A stretch of DNA of 64,000 nt. Source: Desulfovibrio sp. DV. GTDB taxonomy: Bacteria; Desulfobacterota; Desulfovibrionia; Desulfovibrionales; Desulfovibrionaceae. A program made the position numbers and the translations under genes. How positions within the stretch are numbered: the first letter of the stretch is position 1; every line of letters begins with the position of its first letter. Shown piece after piece: positions 26,324 to 33,010 of this stretch. The stretch lies in contig NZ_MLBG01000004.1 of the NCBI RefSeq assembly GCF_001936595.1, forward strand, positions 1 to 64,000, written 5' to 3'. The notes under the pieces are model-generated. The model made no database searches. It was given only the letters and a program-made list of their open reading frames with translations, and was not told the origin of the DNA.

Positions 26324-27547
26324 CTATTTCTCACCGATCTTAACGACCTTGCCCCGGGCCTTGGCCGCGTCCATGCCGGCTTCCAAGGTCTTGACCGCCC
26401 GGCGCAGCTTGTCCGGGGAAAGGTGGCTATAACGCTCAGTCATCGCCAGCGTGCCATGGCCCATGAGTTCCTTGACCGAATACAGGTCCACGCTTTGCTC
26501 TACCAGCCAGGACGCGAAGGTGTGGCGCAGTGTATGGAAAACGACTTTCTGACGCGGATCGGTGACGCCGTTGTTAAAGCCGAGAGCCGCGACCACGCGG
26601 TTGAATGTCTCGGTAATCTGGACGATGCGCCCGCCATTGGCAGACAGGAAAACAAGATCGTTGTGCCCTCGGCGTTCCATGGCCCCGAGCATCGCCGTCA
26701 CGGCCTCGGTCATGTAGGCCGCCCGGGTCTTGCCGCTTTTGGTGTCGCGCAGGATGAGGACGCCGCGCTCCATGTCCACGTCGCCCCAGGTGAGGGAAAA
26801 GATTTCGCCGGCCCGCAGGCCGCAGTGCAAAGCGAGTAGGGCCATGTCATGGACGTTGGATTCCCGTTCGGCTAGGGCGGCAAGCAGGCGGTCGGCTTCG
26901 TCATGGGTCAGGAAGCGCAATCGGCGGGCATCGGCAGAGGGCTTTTTGACCAGGGAAACCGGATTGTCGCCGGCATAAAGACCGTGGCGCTTGGCGAAGT
27001 TGAAAACTTGCCGCAAGGCGGCCAGGACGTGCCGAATCGTTTGGGCGGATCGGCCGGCCTCAGCCATGGTCTTTTTGATGCGCTCCAGGTGGATCGGCTT
27101 GATGTCGCGCAAGGGCTTTCCGGCCAGGGTAGGGGAAAGCCAGAGGCGATAGGCGGCTTCCTCAGCATAGGCGGTATGGGCGGCCTTGTTGGCCTGGGCT
27201 ACGGGCAGATACTTTTCCCAGGCCTGGGCAAGGGTTGTGTTCTCGCGTTCCTCGACGGCCCGGGCCTCAGCTTCGGCTTGGCGGACAGCGGTAGCTTGTT
27301 GGCGCTTTTCGGCAAGCGTTATGGCTCCTTCGCCAGTGCGTTGCGCTTCCTTGAGCTTCGCCAGTTTCTCGGCGGCCTTTTGTGCGGTCATGCCCTCTGA
27401 CCCCCAGCCGACACCTTCTTCCTTGTCCTTGCCGTTCAGCTTGTATCGGACAAAAAAATAGCGGTCAGGGCGGACGCCGTGCTTCCGAGTCTCGTGCTCC
27501 CGATAGCGCACACCAACAAAGGCCGTCTTGATGTAGTGCCGTGCCAT
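26324..27547 (-). CDS. int: Tyrosine-type site-specific integrase
   Basis: P4/phage-type recombinase of 407 residues that integrates the element at tRNA-Arg(CCT). The N-terminal DUF4102-like arm-binding region (HETRKHGVRPDRYFFVRYKLNG) leads to a core-binding SAM-like domain (about 130-210). The catalytic domain has Arg in LHCGLRAGEIFSL, HTLRHTF (His/Arg near 341), GHGTLAMTERYSH and nucleophile Tyr373. Start at 27547 follows GGAGGGGGG. Its promoter overlaps the 24-bp repeat at 27570-27593, so integrase may repress its own gene. attR lies 160 bp upstream. Confidence 0.95.
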   Translation of the reverse strand: MARHYIKTAFVGVRYREHETRKHGVRPDRYFFVRYKLNGKDKEEGVGWGSEGMTAQKAAEKLAKLKEAQRTGEGAITLAEKRQQATAVRQAEAEARAVEERENTTLAQAWEKYLPVAQANKAAHTAYAEEAAYRLWLSPTLAGKPLRDIKPIHLERIKKTMAEAGRSAQTIRHVLAALRQVFNFAKRHGLYAGDNPVSLVKKPSADARRLRFLTHDEADRLLAALAERESNVHDMALLALHCGLRAGEIFSLTWGDVDMERGVLILRDTKSGKTRAAYMTEAVTAMLGAMERRGHNDLVFLSANGGRIVQITETFNRVVAALGFNNGVTDPRQKVVFHTLRHTFASWLVEQSVDLYSVKELMGHGTLAMTERYSHLSPDKLRRAVKTLEAGMDAAKARGKVVKIGEK

Positions 27548-27569
27548 GTCTTGCCCCCCTCCCCAAATC

Positions 27570-27593
27570 TGGCCCCGCTCTGGCCCCGCTTTT
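27570..27593 (+). repeat. 24-bp repeat inside attR, possible integrase arm site
   Basis: Exact copy of 7871-7894, made of two tandem TGGCCCCGCT units, 113 bp from the attR core and 23 bp upstream of the int start codon. Occupancy by integrase would link recombination to int transcription. Confidence 0.6.
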
Positions 27594-27706
27594 TTTGATG
27601 AAGGTGGGGTGCTTTGGGTGATGGCCAGTGAAGGAAGAATAGACATTAACACATTGAATAGCAATGCTTTTATGCGTCTCTGTGAAGTCTGGTGAAAGTC
27701 CCAAAA

Positions 27707-27755
27707 ATCGCCTCCTAAGCGATAGGCCGTGCGTTCGAATCGCGCCGGGAGCACC
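27707..27755 (+). repeat. attR core, 49-bp direct repeat
   Basis: Identical copy of the tRNA-Arg 3' half at 7764-7812. The 5' half of the tRNA is absent here, so this copy is not a functional gene. The next base is C where the intact tRNA has the final A of CCA. Confidence 0.93.
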
Positions 27756-27761
27756 CTTTTC

Positions 27762-27795
27762 AAGGGGTTGGACTGAAGAGGTCCGACCCCTTTTT
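27762..27795 (+). terminator. Original tRNA-Arg terminator displaced by the element
   Basis: A 12-bp stem (AAGGGGTTGGAC with GTCCGACCCCTT, one G-T pair) is followed by a T-run. It lies just after attR, where the terminator of the uninterrupted tRNA gene would be. Confidence 0.75.
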
Positions 27796-27831
27796 GCGCT
27801 GGGGGTGATTTGGGTCCGCTTTTTCGTGTTC

Positions 27832-28139
27832 TCAATTGTTGTCTGTCACAGCCACGGCAGCCATGCCGTTCAGGGACGGATAGTTGGTGAGCGCGTGGTC
27901 GATCCAGGCGACGCGCGCGGAAAGCCCTTGGCCGGGCACGTAGCACGGCACCGCGGTCCAATCTGCTGCTACGGCTTGTGGCCCCTGGTCCTTGGCGGTC
28001 AGGGGGCGTGTTCGTCAGGCGATGCACGGTACGTTTCCCAGGCGTTGGCCCGGATGATACGTGCGGCGGCAATGACGGCGTCGAGCTGCCAGGACGCAGC
28101 CGTGGCGTGCTTTATCAGGGAATGGGTCGCGTTGCGCAT
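27832..28139 (-). pseudogene. Short gene with apparent one-base frameshift
   Basis: From ATG at 28139 one frame reads MRNATHSLIKHATAASWQLD, AVIAAARIIRANAWETYRAS and PDEHAP, then hits TGA. Adding one C to the C5 run at the junction would continue smoothly into LTAKDQGPQAVAADWTAVPC, YVPGQGLSARVAWIDHALTN and YPSLNGMAAVAVTDNN before TGA at 27832. The 308-bp span is one base short of a 102-codon gene. Both halves have protein-like composition. I do not recognise the family. It could be a pseudogene or a homopolymer sequencing error. Confidence 0.4.
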
Positions 28140-28322
28140 GCCCGCCACGCTGGTGGCGGAATGGGACGGCCGCGTCGGGCGCTGCCATACTGACCGTTCT
28201 TCGCTCCGAACAGGTGGGTGGGGGCTTTGATGTCGGAGGTGGACACCCGGGCAAAGTCCGGGCCAAGTTCACTATGGCTGGGGCTGGCCAGGATGCCACT
28301 TCGCGAAGCTTTGGGGCCGGAT

Positions 28323-28772
28323 CTAAATGCTGTACTGCGGAATTTGTGCGCCCAGCCGGGCTTCTTCCCGGTCGACCAGTTCCTTGAGACTCTTGGTGTC
28401 ATAGACTCGCTCCAGAGCTTCGCGCGCTTCCTCCCAAAGCCCCATGAACGCGCAATTACCCTTGAGAGTGCAGGTGAAATGGGGTTTGTCCAGCTGGCAG
28501 TCCACGGGGGTGAGCGGGCCGTCAATGAAGCGGATGATTTCGCCTACAGTAATGCTTTGGGCCGGGCGGCTCAGGTAAAAGCCCCCTTCCTTGCCCCGCT
28601 GGGAATCCACGAAACCACCTTGTCGCAACTGGTGGAGGATGACTTCCAGGAAGCGTTTGGGAATGGCCTGGTTCGTGGCGATATCGATGGACCGGACAGG
28701 CCCCTCGCCCTGGCGTTTGGCCAGTTCAAAAAGCGCGCGCAAGGCATACTGGCATTTTTGCGTGACCCACAT
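28323..28772 (-). CDS. Rrf2-family transcription regulator with three cysteines
   Basis: 149-residue winged-helix regulator of the IscR/CymR/NsrR family. The HTH region is QKCQYALRALFELAKRQGE through PKRFLEVILHQLRQGGFVDS and RGKEGGFYLSRP. Residues about 93-108 hold three Cys (VDCQ...FTCTLKGNCAF) spaced like the Fe-S ligands of Rrf2 proteins. Start at 28772 has a GGAG site. Its neighbours are sulfur and cysteine genes, so a cysteine- or Fe-S-sensing role like CymR/IscR is likely. A sigma-70 promoter is visible upstream. Confidence 0.9.
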   Translation of the reverse strand: MWVTQKCQYALRALFELAKRQGEGPVRSIDIATNQAIPKRFLEVILHQLRQGGFVDSQRGKEGGFYLSRPAQSITVGEIIRFIDGPLTPVDCQLDKPHFTCTLKGNCAFMGLWEEAREALERVYDTKSLKELVDREEARLGAQIPQYSI

Positions 28773-28845
28773 CCAGGTTGATGCTCCCTTTACCCTTGGC
28801 TTGGCGGGAATGGACCCGCCAGGGCCTGTTTTGAGTCCTGAAGAA

Positions 28846-28881
28846 AACCATATCATACTGGTTGCCGCAGGCTCGCGTCAA
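28846..28881 (-). promoter_or_regulatory. Promoter of the rrf2 gene with overlapping inverted repeat
   Basis: On the minus strand TTGACG (28876-28881) and TATGAT (28852-28857) are 18 bp apart, close to a sigma-70 consensus. The -10 box is enclosed by the inverted repeat AACCA-N8-TGGTT (28846-28863), a plausible autoregulatory operator. Confidence 0.5.
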
Positions 28882-28946
28882 CACACTGCGGTTGTTTGCG
28901 CCGTGAAGCGCCGGCGGCCCTCTTCCGGCCTCCTGGGCGGCAAGCC

Positions 28947-29378
28947 TCAGGCCATGGCAACGGTGTCGCCCGGCCGCACGATGCCGCCGGTCAGCACCCG
29001 GGCAAATATGCCCTCTTTGGGCATGACGCAGGTGCCCACAGCCCGCATGATGGCACAGCCATGGCCGTGGCATTCCTTGCCGATCTGGGTGACTTCAAGC
29101 AACACGGCATCCCCCACCCGCACCCGGCTGCCCGGCAAAAGGCCCAGTTCGTTCAAGCCGGCCACGGTCAGGTTCTCGGCGAAATCGCCGGGAACGATGG
29201 TGGCGAGCTTTTCGCGCATCCGCTCCACGCCTTCCAGAGCCAGCAGACTCACCTGCCGACCTGAGCCGGCATGGGCATCGTTTTCGATGCCGAAATCCAC
29301 GCACAGGGTCACGGCGTCGACCGGATGTTTCTTTTCGCCCTTGCGCTCACTGATGCACACGGAATGAACAGTTGCCAT
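28947..29378 (-). CDS. Stand-alone MOSC-domain protein
   Basis: 143 residues covering a MOSC (MoCo sulfurase C-terminal) domain: CVDFGIENDAHAG, RQVSLLALEGVERM, PGDFAENLTVAGLNEL and EVTQIGKECHGHGCAIMRAVG. The Cys in GKECHGHGC is the conserved sulfur-carrying or metal-binding position of small MOSC proteins. These bind molybdenum cofactor or carry sulfur. It is preceded by one of four similar inverted repeats (29456-29481). Confidence 0.9.
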   Translation of the reverse strand: MATVHSVCISERKGEKKHPVDAVTLCVDFGIENDAHAGSGRQVSLLALEGVERMREKLATIVPGDFAENLTVAGLNELGLLPGSRVRVGDAVLLEVTQIGKECHGHGCAIMRAVGTCVMPKEGIFARVLTGGIVRPGDTVAMA

Positions 29379-29455
29379 GGCTTTCTCCTGCGGGTCCGCC
29401 TGAAGCTCCGGGAAACAGGCAACGTCGGGAGACGTCGGCGGCAGCCCTTACGGTA

Positions 29456-29481
29456 TTAATAAAAACGATCAACATGGTGAT
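29456..29481 (-). promoter_or_regulatory. Sulfur-cluster operator, site 1
   Basis: Weakest of four related 26-bp sites. It contains CGATCAAC-ATG-GTGAT, lies 78 bp upstream of the MOSC start, and is flanked by an AT-rich stretch. Confidence 0.4.
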
Positions 29482-29526
29482 GATTAGTGTTCCGGTCCGC
29501 GAGTGTCAAGTCGCCGCGGCCGGGCC

Positions 29527-30687
29527 TCAGATCCCGGCCGCGGCCTTGACCAGGGCCTGGCCGAGGTCCTCCATAAGGTCGGGAACCGATTCCAGGCCCA
29601 CGGACAAGCGCATCAGGGCGTCGGATATGCCACGCTCGGCGCGGACGGCCGGCGGCATGGCGGCGTGGGACATGGTGGCCGGGTAGGACAGGATGGACTC
29701 GACCCCGCCCAGGCTGACCGCCAGCCTGGGCAGGGTGAGGGCCCGCATGAAGATGTCGGCTGCCGCCGCATCCTGAAGTTCGAAACTGACCACCGCCCCG
29801 GGGCCATCGGCCTGGCGTCGGTGGACGGCGTAGCCTGGATGGCCGGGCAGGCCCGGGTAATGGACGCGCGCCACTTCCGGCCGGCCGGCCAGCCACGGGG
29901 CCAGGGTCTGGGCGGTCGCCTGCTCGGCGGCCAGACGCACGGCCAGGGTGCGCATGCCGCGCAGGGTCAGCCAGCTGTCCTGGGGGCCGAGCACGGCCCC
30001 AAAGGTGTTTTGGATGGCTTGCAGGCGTTGGCCGGTGGCCGCGTCGGCAGTGACGGCCAGGCCGGCCACCACGTCGCTGTGCCCGCCGAGGAACTTGGTG
30101 GCGCTGTGCACCACAATGTCAAAGCCCAGGGCAATGGGGCGTTGCAGAAAAGGCGTCATGAACGTGTTGTCGATGATGGCCACGAGGCCGTGTTCCTTGG
30201 CCAGGGCGGCCACAGCGGCCAGATCCGTCACGGTGAGCAGTGGATTGGAAGGGCTTTCCACGTAGATGGCCCGGGTGCGGGGGGTCACAGCCCGGGACAG
30301 CGCGACAACGTCGGTTGCGTCAACGAACGTGGTATCCAGGCCCCATCGAGAGAACAGGGTGGTCAGCGCCCGGTAGGCCCCGCCGTAAAGGTCGCGGCTG
30401 GCGACGATGTGGTCGCCCGGGGAAAAAAGCAGCAGCACACTGGAGATGGCGGCCATGCCCGAGGCAAAGGCCAGGCCACGTTCTCCGCCTTCAAGACGGG
30501 CAATGGCCGCTTCCACGGCCTGGCGCGTCGGGTTGCCGCTGCGGGAATAATCAAAGGGACCCAGGCAGTGCGGGTCGGCCTGGGCAAAGGTCGAGGTCTG
30601 GTGGATGGGCGGGGCCAGATCGCCGAAGCCGTCTTGGCGGTCCGTTCCGGAAGGGCCGGGATGCATGAGCAGGGTGGTCAGGTCCAT
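29527..30687 (-). CDS. Cys/Met-metabolism PLP enzyme (cystathionine lyase/synthase type), copy 1
   Basis: Fold-type I PLP enzyme of the cystathionine gamma-synthase/beta-lyase/methionine gamma-lyase family, 386 residues. Visible are DYSRSGNPTRQAVEAAIARLEGG, FASGMAAI, SRDLYGGAYR, VESPSNPLL, IDNTFMTPF and the PLP lysine in HSATKFLGGHSD. The C-terminus LPRLAVSLGGVESILSYPATMSH is typical. Which reaction it performs cannot be told from sequence. It ends a three-gene operon behind the ABC ATPase and copy 2. Confidence 0.9.
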   Translation of the reverse strand: MDLTTLLMHPGPSGTDRQDGFGDLAPPIHQTSTFAQADPHCLGPFDYSRSGNPTRQAVEAAIARLEGGERGLAFASGMAAISSVLLLFSPGDHIVASRDLYGGAYRALTTLFSRWGLDTTFVDATDVVALSRAVTPRTRAIYVESPSNPLLTVTDLAAVAALAKEHGLVAIIDNTFMTPFLQRPIALGFDIVVHSATKFLGGHSDVVAGLAVTADAATGQRLQAIQNTFGAVLGPQDSWLTLRGMRTLAVRLAAEQATAQTLAPWLAGRPEVARVHYPGLPGHPGYAVHRRQADGPGAVVSFELQDAAAADIFMRALTLPRLAVSLGGVESILSYPATMSHAAMPPAVRAERGISDALMRLSVGLESVPDLMEDLGQALVKAAAGI

Positions 30688-30724
30688 GGCAACCGCCTTT
30701 CTTGTTAGTTGCGCCTGGGGAGCG

Positions 30725-31855
30725 TTACAGGACACGCGCCAGGTCGGCCACGAGGTCGGCCGGGTCTTCCAGGCCGATGGACAGGCGCAGCAGGCCGTCG
30801 GTCACGCCAAGCCGGGCGCGTTTGTCCGGTTCGATGTCGGCATGGGTCTGCACCGCCGGCAGGGTGATGAGCGACTCCACGCCGCCAAGGCTCTCGGCGA
30901 AGAGAAACAGCTCCACCCCGGCCAGGATGTCGGGCGCTTTGGCCGGGTCGGCCAGCGCAAAGGAAATCATGGCCCCGAAGCCGGCGGCCTGCCCGCGCTG
31001 CCGGGCATGACCGGGATGGTCCGGCAGGCCCGGATAATGGACGCGGGCCACGGCCGGATGGCCGGCCAGGAAGGCGGCCACGGTCTGGGCGTTGGCCTGC
31101 TGGCGGGCCAGACGCACGGCAAGGGTTTTAAGGCCTCGCAAGACCAGCCAGGAGTCTTGCGGCCCGAGCACTGCTCCGGCGGCGTTCTGGAAAAAAGCCA
31201 GCCGCTCGGCCACCCCCGGCTCCCGGGCCACGAGCAGGCCGGCCACCACGTCATCGTGGCCGCCCAGGTATTTCGTGGCGCTGTAGGCGACCACATCGGC
31301 CCCAAAATCCAGCGGCCGCTGGAGCAAGGGCGTCATGAAGGTGTTGTCCACGACAAACAGCGCCCCATGCTCCCGGGCCAAGCGCCCAAGCGCTCGCAAG
31401 TCGGCGATTTTGAGCAGGGGGTTGGTCGGGCTCTCGACCAGCAGGGCCTTGGCTCCCGGGGCCAGGGCTGCGGCCACCGCCCCGGTATCGGACGTGTCGA
31501 CATAGATGGGCTCGATGCCAAGTGGCCGGTAGAAGCGCTCGAAAAGCCGGTACGTGCCGCCGTAGAGGTCCTCGGTGACGACGATGCGGTCCCCCGGGGC
31601 AAACAGCCGGGCCAGACAGTCCAGGGCGGCCATGCCCGAAGCGAAGGCCAATCCCCGGCAGCCGCCGTCGAGCCAGGCCATGGTTTCCTCCAGTACGGCC
31701 CGGGTGGGGTTGCCGCTGCGGGAGTAGTCATATCCGGTGGACTGGCCCAGGCCCGGGTGTTTGAAGGTGGCGGTTTGATAGATCGGCATGGACACGGCCC
31801 CGGTCCGGCTGTCCCACCGGGAACCGCATTGGGCCAGGTAGCTTTCGGGGTGCAT
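30725..31855 (-). CDS. Cys/Met-metabolism PLP enzyme, copy 2
   Basis: 376 residues, same family as the next gene and clearly paralogous: MPIYQTATFKHPG, DYSRSGNPTRAVLEETMAWLDGG, FASGMAALDCL, TEDLYGGTYRLF, VESPTNPLL, VDNTFMTPLLQRP and AYSATKYLGGHDD with the PLP lysine. Start at 31855 (MHPESYLAQCG). The pair may split transsulfuration, as with cystathionine gamma-synthase plus beta-lyase, converting cysteine sulfur toward homocysteine and methionine. The gene lies 16 bp after the ABC ATPase. Confidence 0.9.
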   Translation of the reverse strand: MHPESYLAQCGSRWDSRTGAVSMPIYQTATFKHPGLGQSTGYDYSRSGNPTRAVLEETMAWLDGGCRGLAFASGMAALDCLARLFAPGDRIVVTEDLYGGTYRLFERFYRPLGIEPIYVDTSDTGAVAAALAPGAKALLVESPTNPLLKIADLRALGRLAREHGALFVVDNTFMTPLLQRPLDFGADVVAYSATKYLGGHDDVVAGLLVAREPGVAERLAFFQNAAGAVLGPQDSWLVLRGLKTLAVRLARQQANAQTVAAFLAGHPAVARVHYPGLPDHPGHARQRGQAAGFGAMISFALADPAKAPDILAGVELFLFAESLGGVESLITLPAVQTHADIEPDKRARLGVTDGLLRLSIGLEDPADLVADLARVL

Positions 31856-31871
31856 GGCCTCTTTCTCCTTG

Positions 31872-32714
31872 CTAAATCCCTTCGCCAAAGCCGAAAAATT
31901 CCCGGGCGGCCAGGCGCTGTCGCCGCTCCTGGCGGTAGCTGTCGTTGATGTGGCGGCGAAGGGCCTGGAACTGGGGCGCGTCATACAGGGCGTTTCGTTC
32001 TCTGGGCCGGGGAACGGGAACGCCCACATCGACAAGAGCCGGCCCGGCAGCCGGACCCAGTCCGATGATGCGGTCAGCCAGGGCCAAGGCCTCGTCAATA
32101 TCCTGGGTGGCCAGGATGATGGTCCTTCGGGGCTGGACGGCATCAAGAAGCGTTGCCAGCAGCTCCTGAAGTTCGCTCCGCTCGGACGCTTCGAAAACGC
32201 ACAACGGGTCATCCAGCAGCAGGACCGGCGAATCCAGGGCCAGGGCCCGGGCCAGGGTTCCCCGAAACCGCAGGTCCTGGGAGAGTTCCAGGGGATGTTT
32301 GTCCCCGACCGCGTGGAGTCCGGCCAGGGCCAGATAGTCTGTTGCGCGCTTACGGGAATGGGCCGCCGGCAGATCGGGATGGGCCGCGTCGATGGCCATG
32401 ACCAGATTGTCCGTGAGGCTCAGCCACGGGAAAAGCCCGCTGTCGTGCACAATGAGGCCGCGCTCGATGTCCTGGCCGGCCACCGGCCGGCCGGCGAAGG
32501 AGACGCTGCCAAACGAGGGAATCTCCAATCCGGCCAGGAGGCGCAGCAGGACAGACTTGCCGCAGCCGGCCGGCCCGTACAGGCAGACGAATTCCCCCGG
32601 TGCCACCCGAAGGTGCAGGTCTGCAAGCACGGTGCGTCCTTGCCGGGCGAAGCGGAGGTTGTCCACGGCAAATCCTGCATTCCCGGCGGCGGGAGGTCTG
32701 GCGGCGGTGGTCAT
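31872..32714 (-). CDS. Orphan SsuB/TauB-like ABC ATPase with degenerate catalytic motifs
   Basis: 280 residues with the overall sequence of nitrate/sulfonate/taurine importer ATPases. Walker A is intact (GPAGCGKS, 47-54). The other elements are altered: Q-loop Gln is His90 (VHDSGLFPW), the LSGGM signature is LSQDL (144-148), the catalytic Glu after Walker B is Asp169 (LLLDDP), and the H-loop His is Gln204 (LATQDIDEAL). No permease or substrate-binding protein is nearby. It may bind ATP without efficient hydrolysis and could regulate rather than transport. It heads the operon with two PLP enzymes and is divergent from the hydE-like gene. Confidence 0.85.
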   Translation of the reverse strand: MTTAARPPAAGNAGFAVDNLRFARQGRTVLADLHLRVAPGEFVCLYGPAGCGKSVLLRLLAGLEIPSFGSVSFAGRPVAGQDIERGLIVHDSGLFPWLSLTDNLVMAIDAAHPDLPAAHSRKRATDYLALAGLHAVGDKHPLELSQDLRFRGTLARALALDSPVLLLDDPLCVFEASERSELQELLATLLDAVQPRRTIILATQDIDEALALADRIIGLGPAAGPALVDVGVPVPRPRERNALYDAPQFQALRRHINDSYRQERRQRLAAREFFGFGEGI

Positions 32715-32768
32715 GGCAGGCTCCTCGGATCTGGCGGTTGCGGTGGGTGGCTTGGATGTGTTTCAAAT

Positions 32769-32794
32769 ATCATCAACTTGGTCGATTTGGTGAT
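32769..32794. promoter_or_regulatory. Sulfur-cluster operator, site 2 (divergent promoter)
   Basis: Best palindrome of the four: ATCATCAA-CTTGGTCGAT-TTGGTGAT, with 8-bp arms (one mismatch) and a 10-bp spacer. It lies 55 bp upstream of the ABC ATPase start in the gap shared with the hydE-like gene, so one regulator could control both directions. Confidence 0.55.
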
Positions 32795-33010
32795 AGAATT
32801 TGCATCTTCCCTGGTCAAGAGGGCAAGGTCGTGCTTTGGTGCTAAAAATAAAAATTCCAGCGTGTTAGCTTGAATTATTTTTTTTATCGAATTGATGAAG
32901 AAATGGGTGTAGGCTTGTTTTGCAGAAGGCTTCTTGCGTCCGTTCCGGCGGATGGAGCCGCAACAGGGGACAATTCCATACTCAATTTGTATAGAAACCA
33001 AGGGGAAGGG

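Larger units (their letters stand above)
7764..27755. mobile_element. 20-kb integrative element at tRNA-Arg(CCT), phage-satellite-like
   Basis: Bounded by 49-bp identical direct repeats made of the tRNA 3' half. A tyrosine integrase lies 160 bp inside attR and reads away from it. Inside are hicAB, an Xis/AlpA-like protein, a primase-helicase, an iteron cluster, an ERCC4 nuclease, a TerS-like protein, broken phage genes and a restriction-modification cargo. Most genes from int to the phage remnants read leftward; the cargo reads rightward. No capsid, portal, large terminase or conjugation set is present. Base composition is patchy, with several AT-rich genes unlike the host. I infer a phage satellite or decayed prophage; boundaries are firm, class is inference. 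Confidence 0.9.

Noticed and set aside
26324-28072. Integrase frame extending to 28072
   Set aside because: It would read through attR and host DNA; the start at 27547 has a strong ribosome site and the expected N-terminus.
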